NCBI GenBank assembly: GCA_027483445.1
Contig: JAIXUS010000015.1
Location: 1-64,000 of the forward strand
Reading direction: 5' to 3'
Source of the DNA: Bacteroidota bacterium
GTDB lineage: Bacteria; Bacteroidota; Bacteroidia; M30B66
Length of the DNA: 64,000 bases
In this document: positions 18,002 to 26,787 of the stretch, piece after piece
Position numbering within the stretch: the first letter of the stretch is position 1
How the letters are laid out: each line of letters opens with the position of its first letter
The notes under the pieces: model-generated
Seen by the model: the letters and a program-made list of their open reading frames with translations, nothing else
The model's database searches: none
What the model was told of the DNA's origin: nothing
Translations under genes and position numbers: made by a program

Positions 18002-19186
18002 TTAAAAGCGTTCAAAAATTCCCGCGGCGCCCTGACCGGTTCCCACACACATGGTTACCATGCCGTAGCGCTGATTGCGGCGTTTCATTTCGTTTAACAG
18101 TTGTACGGTAAGCTTGGCGCCTGAGCAGCCGAGCGGATGACCCAGCGCGATGGCTCCGCCATTTACGTTGATCCGCGAAGGATCCAGCTCTAACTTGCGA
18201 ATTACCGCCAACGACTGTGAGGCAAAGGCCTCGTTCAGCTCTATCAGCTCAATGTCGTTCTTGCTCAGTCCCGCTTTTTCCAAGGCTTTCGGAATGGCAT
18301 ACACCGGACCAACACCCATAATTCGGGGTTCCAATCCGGCAACTGCATACGACACCAAACGGGCCTGAGGCGCTAAGCCGAGCTCATTCATCAGCCGTTC
18401 CGACATCATCAGCACAAAGGCGGCGCCATCGGAGGTTTGGGAAGAGTTTCCGGCGGTAATCACCCCGTCGGCGGCAAAAACAGGCTTCAGCTTGGCCAGG
18501 CGGTCGAGGGAAGTGTCGGCACGAGGCCCTTCATCGGTATCGACCACGTACTTTTTCACCGTTCGTTTCTCCTTCTCATTCAGGAAAATCTCTTCAATTT
18601 CGATGGGCACAATCTCCTCTTTGAAGCGGCCCGATTGAATGGCATCCACGGCTTTGCGGTGCGACTCGTAGGCAAACTGATCCTGATCATCGCGGTTTAC
18701 GCCAAACTCCTTCGCCACAGCTTCGGCGGTGAGCCCCATGCCCCAGTAATAATCAGCATGGTGCTTGGCCACCTCGTAATTTGGCACGATTCGCCATCCA
18801 CCAAAAGGTATGGGCGACATGGTTTCAACGCCACCGGCAATGATGCAATCGGCTTGTCCCGCCTGAATCTTGGCTGCCGCGATGGCAATGGTCTCCAGTC
18901 CCGACGCACAATAGCGGTTTACGGTCATGCCCGGCACCTTGTCGGTATGCAAGCCCATGAGCGAAATCATCCGCCCGATGTTGAGGCCTTGTTCTGCTTC
19001 CGGTGTGGCATTGCCCACAATTACGTCGTCGATGCGCGCTTTGTCGAGTTGCGGCACCTGCTTCATGAGGTGTTCAATTACTCGCGCCGCAAGGTCATCA
19101 GGCCGCATAAAACGAAACATGCCGCGCGGCGCCTTGCCAACTGCGGTGCGAAATCCGGTAATGAGGTATGGAGTGTTTGTTTGCAT
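18002..19186 (-). CDS. fadA: acetyl-CoA C-acyltransferase (thiolase)
   Basis: A 394-residue degradative thiolase that cleaves 3-ketoacyl-CoA. The acylated cysteine is in VNRYCASGLETIA (about residue 90), the His in VNGGAIALGHPLGCSG (about 350) and the second Cys in MVTMCVGTGQGAAGIFE (about 380). It sits between the four-helix-bundle gene and the acyl-CoA dehydrogenase. Its ATG is preceded directly by a heptamer array rather than by a normal operon spacer, which suggests the insertion separates it from fadB. Confidence 0.92.
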   Translation of the reverse strand: MQTNTPYLITGFRTAVGKAPRGMFRFMRPDDLAARVIEHLMKQVPQLDKARIDDVIVGNATPEAEQGLNIGRMISLMGLHTDKVPGMTVNRYCASGLETIAIAAAKIQAGQADCIIAGGVETMSPIPFGGWRIVPNYEVAKHHADYYWGMGLTAEAVAKEFGVNRDDQDQFAYESHRKAVDAIQSGRFKEEIVPIEIEEIFLNEKEKRTVKKYVVDTDEGPRADTSLDRLAKLKPVFAADGVITAGNSSQTSDGAAFVLMMSERLMNELGLAPQARLVSYAVAGLEPRIMGVGPVYAIPKALEKAGLSKNDIELIELNEAFASQSLAVIRKLELDPSRINVNGGAIALGHPLGCSGAKLTVQLLNEMKRRNQRYGMVTMCVGTGQGAAGIFERF

Positions 19187-19193
19187 CGGTTGA

Positions 19194-19228
19194 GGTATTA
19201 CGTATTACGTATTGCGTATTGCGTTTTA
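19194..19228 (+). repeat. CGTATNN heptamer array, pair 2 left
   Basis: Five seven-base units: GGTATTA, CGTATTA, CGTATTG, CGTATTG, CGTTTTA. The last unit contains the stop codon of the four-helix-bundle gene. The 17-mer at 19208-19224 is exactly inverted at 19769-19785. Confidence 0.75.
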
Positions 19229-19615
19229 TGAATTAGGGGTATTACGGTTTGAACGGTCAATTGATTTACGAATCGACTGTTGTAGGTTCACATTCATTCG
19301 GCTTATCGCATCAATGTATTCTAGTATCTGTGAACGTTCTGTTTCATTGAGATACTTTCGTCGAAATGAAATTTCTGTTTGAAAATGGAGTTCAGCTGCG
19401 GAACCATTTGAAATACCAATGAAGTGATCGAATTCTTTTTGTGAATTTCTGCCAGCTCCTTCGGCAATATTTGATCCTATTGAAACTGCGCATCTTCGCA
19501 TTTGATCGCTCAAACCATAGCGCTCGGAATTAGGAAAATTGGCAGTAACTTCATAAATGAAATCAGCCAGTTCCAGCGCTTTTTGCCAGGTTCTTAATTT
19601 ACTTGCATCATTCAT
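19226..19615 (-). CDS. four-helix-bundle protein (23S rRNA intervening-sequence family)
   Basis: A 129-residue protein of the four-helix-bundle family first known from 23S rRNA intervening sequences and related to the Avd accessory proteins of diversity-generating retroelements. Characteristic motifs are LRTWQKALELADFIYEVT at the start, YGLSDQMRRCAVSIGSNIAEG in the middle and EFDHFIGISNGSAAEL. Function is unknown; nucleic-acid binding is suspected for relatives because of their basic faces. The gene interrupts an otherwise standard fadB-fadA-acyl-CoA dehydrogenase operon and is enclosed by inward-facing heptamer arrays, so it looks like an inserted cassette. Confidence 0.85.
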   Translation of the reverse strand: MNDASKLRTWQKALELADFIYEVTANFPNSERYGLSDQMRRCAVSIGSNIAEGAGRNSQKEFDHFIGISNGSAAELHFQTEISFRRKYLNETERSQILEYIDAISRMNVNLQQSIRKSIDRSNRNTPNS

Positions 19616-19757
19616 GGTCTCTTTATTTTATTGTCTGACAGTGATCTTTTACTCGGACTTTATTTTTCTTTTTTCAATTAAAACTCAACAACATGCTTTC
19701 CTTAAAACTTCCAATCTTTTCACATCAAATTTGTGATGTTGGCCTGGTCACGGTAGC

Positions 19758-19799
19758 TGCTACGTTATACGCAATACGCAATACGTTATACGCAATACG
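19758..19799 (-). repeat. CGTATNN heptamer array, pair 2 right
   Basis: Five perfect minus-strand units (CGTATTG, CGTATAA, CGTATTG, CGTATTG, CGTATAA) at 19799-19765 plus a degenerate sixth (CGTAGCA). It lies 14 bases after the fadB stop. Confidence 0.75.
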
Positions 19800-19812
19800 T
19801 ACAGCTCATACA

Positions 19813-22209
19813 TCAATTCCTCAACACCTTCCCCGTTTTCAAAATGCTCTGAATCCTCTCCAAAGTCTTCTTTTCGCCGCAGAGGCTGAGGAAGGCTTCG
19901 CGTTCGAGGTCGAGGAGGTATTGTTCGGAGACTTCCGTTGGTGCGCTGAGGTCGCCGCCGCACATGACGTAACCGAGCTTTTCGGAGATTTTCTTATCGT
20001 GTTCGCTGATGTAGTTTCCACTATACATGGTGTTGGCGCCCGCGTACACCATGCCGAGACCAGAACGGCCCAACACTTTGATGTCGCGGCGCATCATCGG
20101 TTTCACGTAGCCCCGTGCCGAGAGCTCCAGCACTTTTGCCTTGGCTTGGGCAATGCGGCGTGAAGGATTGGTTACTATTTCATCACGGCCCGGAATCAAA
20201 ATGCCCATATTCATTGCCTCACAAGCCGATGTTGCCACCTTGGCCTGTCCAATCTTCAGGAAGTTATCACGCAGTAGATTCACCATGATATCGCCTTCTT
20301 TGTAGGCATCCGACGTGCGGAGCACAAACTCCTTCGTACCGCCACCGGCCGGAATTAAGCCAACACCGAATTCCACCAGCCCGATATAGGTTTCGGCGGC
20401 GGCCACCACTGCATCAGCGTGTAGATTCATCTCGCAGCCGCCACCCAGCGTTAGTCCTTGTGGCGCAGTAACCACAGGCACCGCTGAGAAACGAATTTTC
20501 ATCACCGTATTTTGGAAGGCGCGGATAGAGAAATCGATTTCCTCCCATTCCTGCTCAACAGCCATCATAAACACCATGGCCAGATTAGCCCCGGCTGAGA
20601 AATTGGGTGCATCGGAGGCAATCACCAAACCGAGAAAATCCTTCTCTGCAATGTCGATGGCCTTCTGAACACCTTGCAATACCTCGGTGCCAATGGAATT
20701 CATCTTGGTGTGAAACTCCAGATTCAGCACTCCGTCGCCGATGTCGGTGAGTGTGGTCCCCGAGTTCTTCCAAACTGTATGCGTGGGGCGGATATGATCG
20801 AGAATGATGAACGATTCGTAGCCCGGAATGCCCTTGTAACTCTTGGAAGGAATATCGTAATACAGCTTTTTGCCGCCTTCAATCTTGTAGAAGCTGCTAT
20901 GCCCGGCGGCCAGCATTTCATCTACCCAGGCCGAATAAGCAATTCCGGCTGACTTCATTTGGCTTACTGTGTTGCTGAGGCCGGTGGCGTCCCAACTTTC
21001 GAATGGACCCATTTCCCAGCCAAAGCCGGCTTTCAGGGCTTCGTCGATGCGGTAGAGCTCGTCGGCAATCTCCGGAATTCGGAACGAAACGTAGGCAAAA
21101 AGTGCGAAGAAGTTCTTGCGGTAAAACTCACCGGCCTGGTCTTTCCCGTTAATGAGCACTTTGTAGCGTTCGCGGAGGTTTTCAATCGGCTTGGTTTGCT
21201 CAAGCGTGGCGAATTTTACCTTTTGCTGCGGACGGTATTCCAGCGTGTTGAGATCGAGGGCCAGGATTTCCGATTTGCCATCCCCCGCCTTTACCTTTTT
21301 ATAAAAGCCCTGACCGGATTTGTCGCCCAGCCAGCGATTTTCGTTCATTTTCAGGATGTACTCAGGCAGCTCAAAATAGCTTCGGGCTTCGTCGTTCGGA
21401 CAGTTTTCCTTGAGCCCTTTGGCAACATTTACAAGGGTGTCGAGACCTACCACGTCGGTGGTGCGGAATGTGGCCGACTTGGGGCGCCCCAAAACGGGAC
21501 CGGTAAGCTTGTCGACCTGCTCTACGCTGAGCCCCATTTCTTTCACCGTGTGGAAGAGGTAGAGAATGCTAAACACCCCGATTCTGTTGGCAATAAAGGC
21601 CGGAGTGTCTTTGCAGAGCACCGTGGTTTTTCCGAGGAAACGATCGCCGTAATGCATCAGAAAATCCACCACTTCGGTTGATGTTTCCGGTGTGGGTATG
21701 ATTTCGAGCAGGCGCAGGTAACGCGGCGGGTTGAAGAAGTGTGTGCCGCAGAAGTGCTTGCGGAAATCGTCAGAGCGTCCTTCGGCCATCATTTGAATGG
21801 GAATGCCCGAAGTATTGGAGGTGATGAGTGTTCCCGGCTTGCGGAATTGCTCAACACGTTCGAAGAGGCTGCGTTTAATGTCGAGCCGCTCCACGACTAC
21901 TTCAATGATCCAGTCGCAGTGGGCAATCTCCTTCAGGTTATCGTCGAAATTGCCGGTTTTTATTCGCTTAGCCACGCCGCTGTGGTAGGCCGGAGAGGGG
22001 TTCGATTTGAGGGCGAAGGCGAGCGCGTCGTTTACGATTTTATTGCGAAATGCCGGCGATGCAGCCATGGCCTGATCGGCATCGGGTGGGAGCGTAGGCA
22101 CAATATCGAGCAGGAGCACTTCAACGTCGATATTGGCAAAATGGCAGGCAATGCGCGAGCCCATAACGCCCGAACCCAAAACGGCAACTTTGCGGATGTG
22201 TCGGTTCAT
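19813..22209 (-). CDS. fadB: 3-hydroxyacyl-CoA dehydrogenase / enoyl-CoA hydratase fusion
   Basis: A 798-residue bifunctional beta-oxidation enzyme. The N-terminal Rossmann domain begins VAVLGSGVMGSRIA and binds NAD; FCGTHFFNPPRYLRLLEI marks the dehydrogenase active-site region (about 140-160). The C-terminal half contains an enoyl-CoA hydratase/crotonase domain (SAGANLAMV, TLGGGCEMNLHADAVVAA near 600). This order, dehydrogenase first and hydratase last, is the reverse of E. coli FadB and is the usual Bacteroidota form. Its start overlaps the marR stop (ATGA), so the two are translationally coupled. Confidence 0.9.
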   Translation of the reverse strand: MNRHIRKVAVLGSGVMGSRIACHFANIDVEVLLLDIVPTLPPDADQAMAASPAFRNKIVNDALAFALKSNPSPAYHSGVAKRIKTGNFDDNLKEIAHCDWIIEVVVERLDIKRSLFERVEQFRKPGTLITSNTSGIPIQMMAEGRSDDFRKHFCGTHFFNPPRYLRLLEIIPTPETSTEVVDFLMHYGDRFLGKTTVLCKDTPAFIANRIGVFSILYLFHTVKEMGLSVEQVDKLTGPVLGRPKSATFRTTDVVGLDTLVNVAKGLKENCPNDEARSYFELPEYILKMNENRWLGDKSGQGFYKKVKAGDGKSEILALDLNTLEYRPQQKVKFATLEQTKPIENLRERYKVLINGKDQAGEFYRKNFFALFAYVSFRIPEIADELYRIDEALKAGFGWEMGPFESWDATGLSNTVSQMKSAGIAYSAWVDEMLAAGHSSFYKIEGGKKLYYDIPSKSYKGIPGYESFIILDHIRPTHTVWKNSGTTLTDIGDGVLNLEFHTKMNSIGTEVLQGVQKAIDIAEKDFLGLVIASDAPNFSAGANLAMVFMMAVEQEWEEIDFSIRAFQNTVMKIRFSAVPVVTAPQGLTLGGGCEMNLHADAVVAAAETYIGLVEFGVGLIPAGGGTKEFVLRTSDAYKEGDIMVNLLRDNFLKIGQAKVATSACEAMNMGILIPGRDEIVTNPSRRIAQAKAKVLELSARGYVKPMMRRDIKVLGRSGLGMVYAGANTMYSGNYISEHDKKISEKLGYVMCGGDLSAPTEVSEQYLLDLEREAFLSLCGEKKTLERIQSILKTGKVLRN

Positions 22210-22646
22210 ACTTTTTCGGTTTTACCGGTTTCTGTAACGGATAATATGTGACGAATGACTTCGAAAAAAACACTGAGCTTTTCGGGGTCAATCTGTTCTC
22301 TGACAAGATGGTTAAAAGAAAGCACGGCCCGACGGGCGGCTTCGCGTTTTTCTTTGCCCAAGGTTGTTAAAAAGATGCGCACCAGGCGTTTGTCGCTCGG
22401 ATCAGCCTGTCGGTAAACAATGCCGGCATCTTCCAAATTTTTGAGTGTGCGGGTCAACGAGCGGGTTTCGAGACCAATCAGTGGCGCAATCTTGGTGGCC
22501 GGAGTACCCTTTTCAACGTCGATGTTCAGCAACACAAAACCCACCGATGTGGTCGAATTGTGTTTCGCCGCCTCCACATTGTACATGCGGTAGAGGGCGT
22601 GCCAAGCAGTCTTAATGTTGTAACAAACAGTCTCTTCGGCTTTCAT
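22206..22646 (-). CDS. MarR-family transcriptional regulator of beta-oxidation
   Basis: A 146-residue winged-helix regulator. The recognition region is TPATKIAPLIGLETRSLTRTLKNLEDAGIVYRQ and the wing DPSDKRLVRIFLT. It heads the operon and overlaps fadB by four bases, so it most likely represses its own operon and releases on an acyl-CoA ligand; the ligand is inferred. ATG 22646 is chosen because the earlier TTG at 22655 lies within the -7 box TAGGTTTG. A perfect 12-base palindrome sits in the -33 region. Confidence 0.88.
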   Translation of the reverse strand: MKAEETVCYNIKTAWHALYRMYNVEAAKHNSTTSVGFVLLNIDVEKGTPATKIAPLIGLETRSLTRTLKNLEDAGIVYRQADPSDKRLVRIFLTTLGKEKREAARRAVLSFNHLVREQIDPEKLSVFFEVIRHILSVTETGKTEKV

Positions 22647-22652
22647 CGATTG

Positions 22653-22660
22653 CAAACCTA
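22653..22660 (-). promoter_or_regulatory. -7 box of the marR-fad operon
   Basis: On the minus strand TAGGTTTG matches TAnnTTTG exactly and ends six bases before ATG 22646. Confidence 0.55.
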
Positions 22661-22673
22661 ACCGATAATTTGT

Positions 22674-22685
22674 TATGCATGCATA
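22674..22685. promoter_or_regulatory. probable MarR operator TATGCATGCATA
   Basis: A perfect 12-base palindrome 13 bases upstream of the -7 box, covering the place expected for the -33 element. Position and symmetry fit an autoregulatory MarR site. Confidence 0.55.
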
Positions 22686-22872
22686 CCTTTTTTGTTAAAG
22701 ATTGTTAAAATCCAAACTGCGACGCTGATTTTAAGTGGTTGAGTTCAAACAAAGTCTGCCTTGGCCGTAACACTGCGTAAAATCCTCCGGCATTTTCGAG
22801 CATGAAGATTAACACCCAATGTTATTTGGGCGTTGCCGCTGTTCAGCTTTATGTGTGCGCTTAGCACCTTAA

Positions 22873-23351
22873 TCAGCGGCCGCGCTCGGCCATAGAGCCG
22901 ATAATTAGGGCCGGAATGATGATGGCGAACTTAAGCTGAAACGCGGCAAACAAGATGAAGGGTGTACCGAGCGAAAGGAGGGTTTCGGGCGCGGTGCCTG
23001 CGTTGTCCATCGTGAAGAAGGTAAGTGGATTGCCAACGCCGCCGCAGATACTCTCGTCAAAGGCCAGTGAGAAGCCTACTGAATACCATATGAGGCTTAT
23101 CATCCCTAATGCTACAAAACTTTGGAGTAGGGTAGGGATGATGTTTTTGGTTTTACCATGCCGACATAGAAAAAGCTGAGTCCGGGCGTCATGATGAGCA
23201 CCATGGCACTGGCGGTAAGCATCCAGGCGAGATCGCCGGCATTGAAGGCTCCCGGCTCGGCTACCGGGTGATGCGATGGATAGAAAGCGGCGAGACCGCA
23301 GATGAGAAAAACTAAGGTAAAGACAACGAGGGGAATTCTTCTGCTATTCAT
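22873..23351 (-). pseudogene. amt: broken ammonium transporter (Amt) gene
   Basis: Two frames together give the first part of an Amt channel: a start with a signal-like helix and GDLAWMLTASAMVLIMTPGLSFFYVG-type helix, then, in another frame, MISLIWYSVGFSLAFD and FAAFQLKFAIIIPALIIGSMAER. They join if one A is restored in the run of five A residues in CCAAAAACATC (about 23135), giving KPKNIIPTLLQSFVALGMISL. So a one-base deletion shifted the frame. The gene also stops at AERGR after about 160 residues, whereas Amt proteins usually exceed 400, so the 3' part is lost too. It is most likely non-functional. Confidence 0.8.
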
Positions 23352-23535
23352 CTTCGAAATGATATGAATAAATTATTGTCTATGCTATACTAAATTGGGC
23401 GATAGATTAGGATGTAGGCAAATAAATGGATGGTTTTTCGAGATGTTGCAATTTCGATTTAGTGAAGCAAGTTTGATTGACTTCGTTCGATCGTTGAAGC
23501 TTGAGGTTGCGCTTAGCACTTTCTCGGGTCTGGGT

Positions 23536-26500
23536 TTACCGAACCAATTGTATCCGGCCGCGTTCGCGGATGATCTTCGCGTTTTTGTCGCGGGCCAGTA
23601 CCGAGAAGGTGTAAACATCGTCGGGTGCGTCGCGACCGCTCACTTTACCGTCCCAGCCGGCTTCAAGGGTGTTGTTGAAGTAAATCAGTTCGCCCCAGCG
23701 ATTGTAGATGCTCATTTCTAAGCTTGAAATGCCATACATGGCTGGTCTGAATATGTCGTTTAACCCATCTTCGTTGGGGGTAAATGTGTTGGGAAACAGC
23801 ATTTGAATAAACCCAATAACCACCTTTTGCTCCATCGACTCTTTGCAGCCGAATTCGTTTTCGCACTCCAGCTTCACGGTGTAGATGGTGTCGTTTTGAA
23901 AAAGCAAACCCCCGTCGGGCTGCAGCTCCGTTGGTTGGCCATCAATAAACCAGGTGCAGTTTTCAGAATCGCTGCTTAAATTAACAACCGGCAGCGACAC
24001 CGGTGCAAACGATTCAAGGTTTACCAAGGCAAAGGCAACGTCGAACGACACATCTTCGACCCGAACACTGTCGATTGCCGTATTGCATTCGCCCGTTCGG
24101 CTAAGGTAAATCACGCCTTCGCGGTTCACCCAAATGGATTGAGAAAAATCGCCAGTCGACCATTGGTTTAGATCAGCATTCGCCGAGCTTAACTCCAAGG
24201 CCGAAGGAAAACAGGCATACACCACCTCATCGCCGAGTATGTCTGCAGTTACTGCTTCTTTCTCTTCCAATACCACCCGAATCATCTCACTAAAGCATTC
24301 GAGATTCTCAGCCCTGAGGAAAACCTCTGTTGTGCCTGCAGCCGGACTGTACGTAGGCCCTTGGTCAACTTCGATGGTTCCGGCGGCATCGGCATACCAA
24401 ACAATGGTGTTGTTGGCAAAGGCATTAATGATTGGAATGGATTGTCCTGAACACCAACGAACGGTGTCTTCGCTAATTGGTGGTTCGGGCGATTGTGTTT
24501 GGGTAACGGTGAGTTCAAATGCAGGGCTGTTACACAATCCGTCCGACTGAACTACATAAAGCGTTTGAGGAATATCTGAAAGGGGAGGCGTGAACGTTGT
24601 TCCTGATCCTACCGGAAATAGCAATTCAGGATTGTCGAACCAAAACACTTCACCTGTGGCTCCATTGGCAGTTAGTTGCTGTGGCCCGATGGCCGAACAG
24701 TATTCAGTAGGCCCACTCACAGTAATTGCAGGCAATGTTGGTAAAATATCGATCAACAATGTTCCTGAACTACTACAACCACCAGCACTTATGCTGTAAT
24801 CAAGCTGAATTGTACCTACAAGGCCAGTTGGGTTAAACACCTCGCCAACCACACCAGGGCCTTGCCAAATGCCTCCTGGAACGCCGCTGTTCCAAGTGCT
24901 TATGCTCACATTTTGAGCGCTTTCGCAGATGATATTTGGGGCGGTAAATAAAATGGTAGGGGGGGGGATGACTTCAATAGTGTTGTTGAGGCTCGATTGA
25001 CAACCATTTTGGGTAACAGTATACGTCACATCAATTGCGCCGGCTAGGCCCAAAGGAGAGAAGCTGCTTCCACTTACGCCTGTGCCCGACCAAGTGCCGC
25101 CGGGAAGACCGTTCAGCAAAGGCGCGAGATTTAAAGCCGGGGCTGTTTCGCAAATCTGAGGATTGGCAAAAGCCCAGCTCGCATCGGGCGCTTCGATAAT
25201 AGTAAGGGTTCGATTTTGTGAGTCGGTACAACCGGGAGCGCCCACCAAATAAGTGATATCGATTGATCCCGAAAGCCCTTGTGGGTTAAACGTGTTAAAT
25301 GTAACCCCCGGTCCGCTGAAGCCTCCATTCGGGCTCCCGGTGATGAAGGCGTTCAAATCGATAGGAGTTTCGTTGGAGCAAACGTTACCGGGCGAATTCC
25401 AGGAGGCATCGGCTACAGTAATTACCGCGATGTTTTGGGTGGAGCTTACCTGACAATTCCCACTTCCAAGGGTATAGGTTATGGCAACGTTTCCGTTTAA
25501 ACCAGCAGGATTGAAAAGGTTTCCGCTTACACCGGTTCCCGACCAGGTGCCACCGGGCGTGCCATTCAACTGTTGGTTTAAGTCGATGGTTGGTGAACTT
25601 TCACAAACGGTAAGTGTTGTCCATGCCGGGTTGCCACCAGCCACCACGGTAATGTTGTTGGTTTGGGTGCTTTGACAAGCCCCTGTACCAATAGTATAGG
25701 TAATCGCCTGAGGACCAGCGAGACCAATGGGGTTAAAGGTATTTCCAATAACGCCTGGTCCGCTCCAACTCCCGCCCGTGCTTCCTGAAACCAGTGTATT
25801 AAGGTCGAGCGGCGCCGCGTTGTCGCAAAGGCTTACGTTAGCGTCCCACGAAGGGTCTCCGGCAGCCGTAATGATGATGGATTGCGTTTCAGAAACCGGC
25901 GTTACACAGCCCGCAGGTGTAACCGTGTAGGTAAAACTATAAGTTCCGTTTAAGGTTGATGGATCCACCAAACCATTCACCTGATTGGGGCCCGACCATG
26001 TTCCTCCGGGGGTGCCGGAAACAAAGTCGTTTAAGTCGAAGCTTGGTTCGGTGGAGCAAAGCGGCCCCGGTGGATCCCACGAAGGGTCAGGCATTTCGAA
26101 AAGACCCTGACATCCACTGTTGGAGTAAGAAATGAGGCCGGCCGAGCTCACCTCTACCGTTGCGCCATCACCACCGGTAAGCTGATCGGGAATATAGGTG
26201 GCTTGTTGCGAGCAGCTGCCACCAAATCCCAGGGTTATTGTTCTGGGATTTGGGCCTGAATTCGCAAAATTGCCGCCTGTTTCATTGCCACATTGGAAAA
26301 TGGCGTAAATGGTCTCATTGAGATTGATAAATGGGTTGGCCGCCGGATCAAAGAAAGCCGAGGTGAAGAGAATAACCGTAGCACCGGCGGGCAGAATGCC
26401 GTTTGTGGGTTCGATAATTTCGCCGCAGCCTGTAATTGAAGCGTTCAGTTGAGCAACAAGGTTTGCCGTAGTTGCATTTTGACAGACGCCCTGCCATGAG

Positions 26501-26706
26501 TTGCTCACGTTTGGCCACGTTACAGTTAAACTTGCTGTGTTGATTGCCGCGGGACCAACCCGGAAGCGCACCATTTCGTTCAGGCCTTCCGGCGAGCCGC
26601 AGGCATCGGCCAGAAAGGATTCCAATACAAAGCAGCCAGGTGCCTGAGCTTTAACGCTCAGCGTAACCGTGGCAAGACTCAGGAATAAAATGAGTTTGCG
26701 GAACAA
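23536..26706 (-). CDS. large T9SS type B surface protein with six 75-residue repeats
   Basis: A 1056-residue secreted protein starting at TTG 26706 with signal peptide (VTLSVKAQ). Residues about 205-660 contain six tandem repeats of roughly 75 residues with the pattern CxxxxPxDLN, GTPGGTWSGxGV, FNPxGLxGxxxITY. Ig-like domains follow (YCSAIGPQQLTANG; SEDTVRWCSGQSIP). The final 90 residues are the gliding-motility-associated C-terminal domain (FPNTFTPNEDGLNDIFRP, YNRWGELIY, GRIQLVR), the type B T9SS signal, which predicts secretion or surface attachment. Function is probably adhesive or structural; the N-terminal 200 residues have no recognised domain. Confidence 0.85.
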   Translation of the reverse strand: MFRKLILFLSLATVTLSVKAQAPGCFVLESFLADACGSPEGLNEMVRFRVGPAAINTASLTVTWPNVSNSWQGVCQNATTANLVAQLNASITGCGEIIEPTNGILPAGATVILFTSAFFDPAANPFINLNETIYAIFQCGNETGGNFANSGPNPRTITLGFGGSCSQQATYIPDQLTGGDGATVEVSSAGLISYSNSGCQGLFEMPDPSWDPPGPLCSTEPSFDLNDFVSGTPGGTWSGPNQVNGLVDPSTLNGTYSFTYTVTPAGCVTPVSETQSIIITAAGDPSWDANVSLCDNAAPLDLNTLVSGSTGGSWSGPGVIGNTFNPIGLAGPQAITYTIGTGACQSTQTNNITVVAGGNPAWTTLTVCESSPTIDLNQQLNGTPGGTWSGTGVSGNLFNPAGLNGNVAITYTLGSGNCQVSSTQNIAVITVADASWNSPGNVCSNETPIDLNAFITGSPNGGFSGPGVTFNTFNPQGLSGSIDITYLVGAPGCTDSQNRTLTIIEAPDASWAFANPQICETAPALNLAPLLNGLPGGTWSGTGVSGSSFSPLGLAGAIDVTYTVTQNGCQSSLNNTIEVIPPPTILFTAPNIICESAQNVSISTWNSGVPGGIWQGPGVVGEVFNPTGLVGTIQLDYSISAGGCSSSGTLLIDILPTLPAITVSGPTEYCSAIGPQQLTANGATGEVFWFDNPELLFPVGSGTTFTPPLSDIPQTLYVVQSDGLCNSPAFELTVTQTQSPEPPISEDTVRWCSGQSIPIINAFANNTIVWYADAAGTIEVDQGPTYSPAAGTTEVFLRAENLECFSEMIRVVLEEKEAVTADILGDEVVYACFPSALELSSANADLNQWSTGDFSQSIWVNREGVIYLSRTGECNTAIDSVRVEDVSFDVAFALVNLESFAPVSLPVVNLSSDSENCTWFIDGQPTELQPDGGLLFQNDTIYTVKLECENEFGCKESMEQKVVIGFIQMLFPNTFTPNEDGLNDIFRPAMYGISSLEMSIYNRWGELIYFNNTLEAGWDGKVSGRDAPDDVYTFSVLARDKNAKIIRERGRIQLVR

Positions 26707-26728
26707 AGCAACAATAATCGGAACGTTG

Positions 26729-26736
26729 CAAAGGTA
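26729..26736 (-). promoter_or_regulatory. -7 box of the type B surface-protein gene
   Basis: TACCTTTG on the minus strand matches TAnnTTTG exactly, 22 bases before the TTG start at 26706. This supports the TTG start. Confidence 0.5.
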
Positions 26737-26787
26737 TTGAAATCGAGCCTTGTACGGTTAAGGCTACATGAAGTTTGCTTTAGCGTA

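Noticed and set aside
19693-20163. A plus-strand frame running through the right heptamer array.
   Set aside because: The 7-base repeat keeps a frame open by chance, and the rest lies opposite fadB.
20674-22251. Long plus-strand frames opposite fadB.
   Set aside because: They arise from the codon use of fadB on the other strand; no start, promoter or domain supports them.
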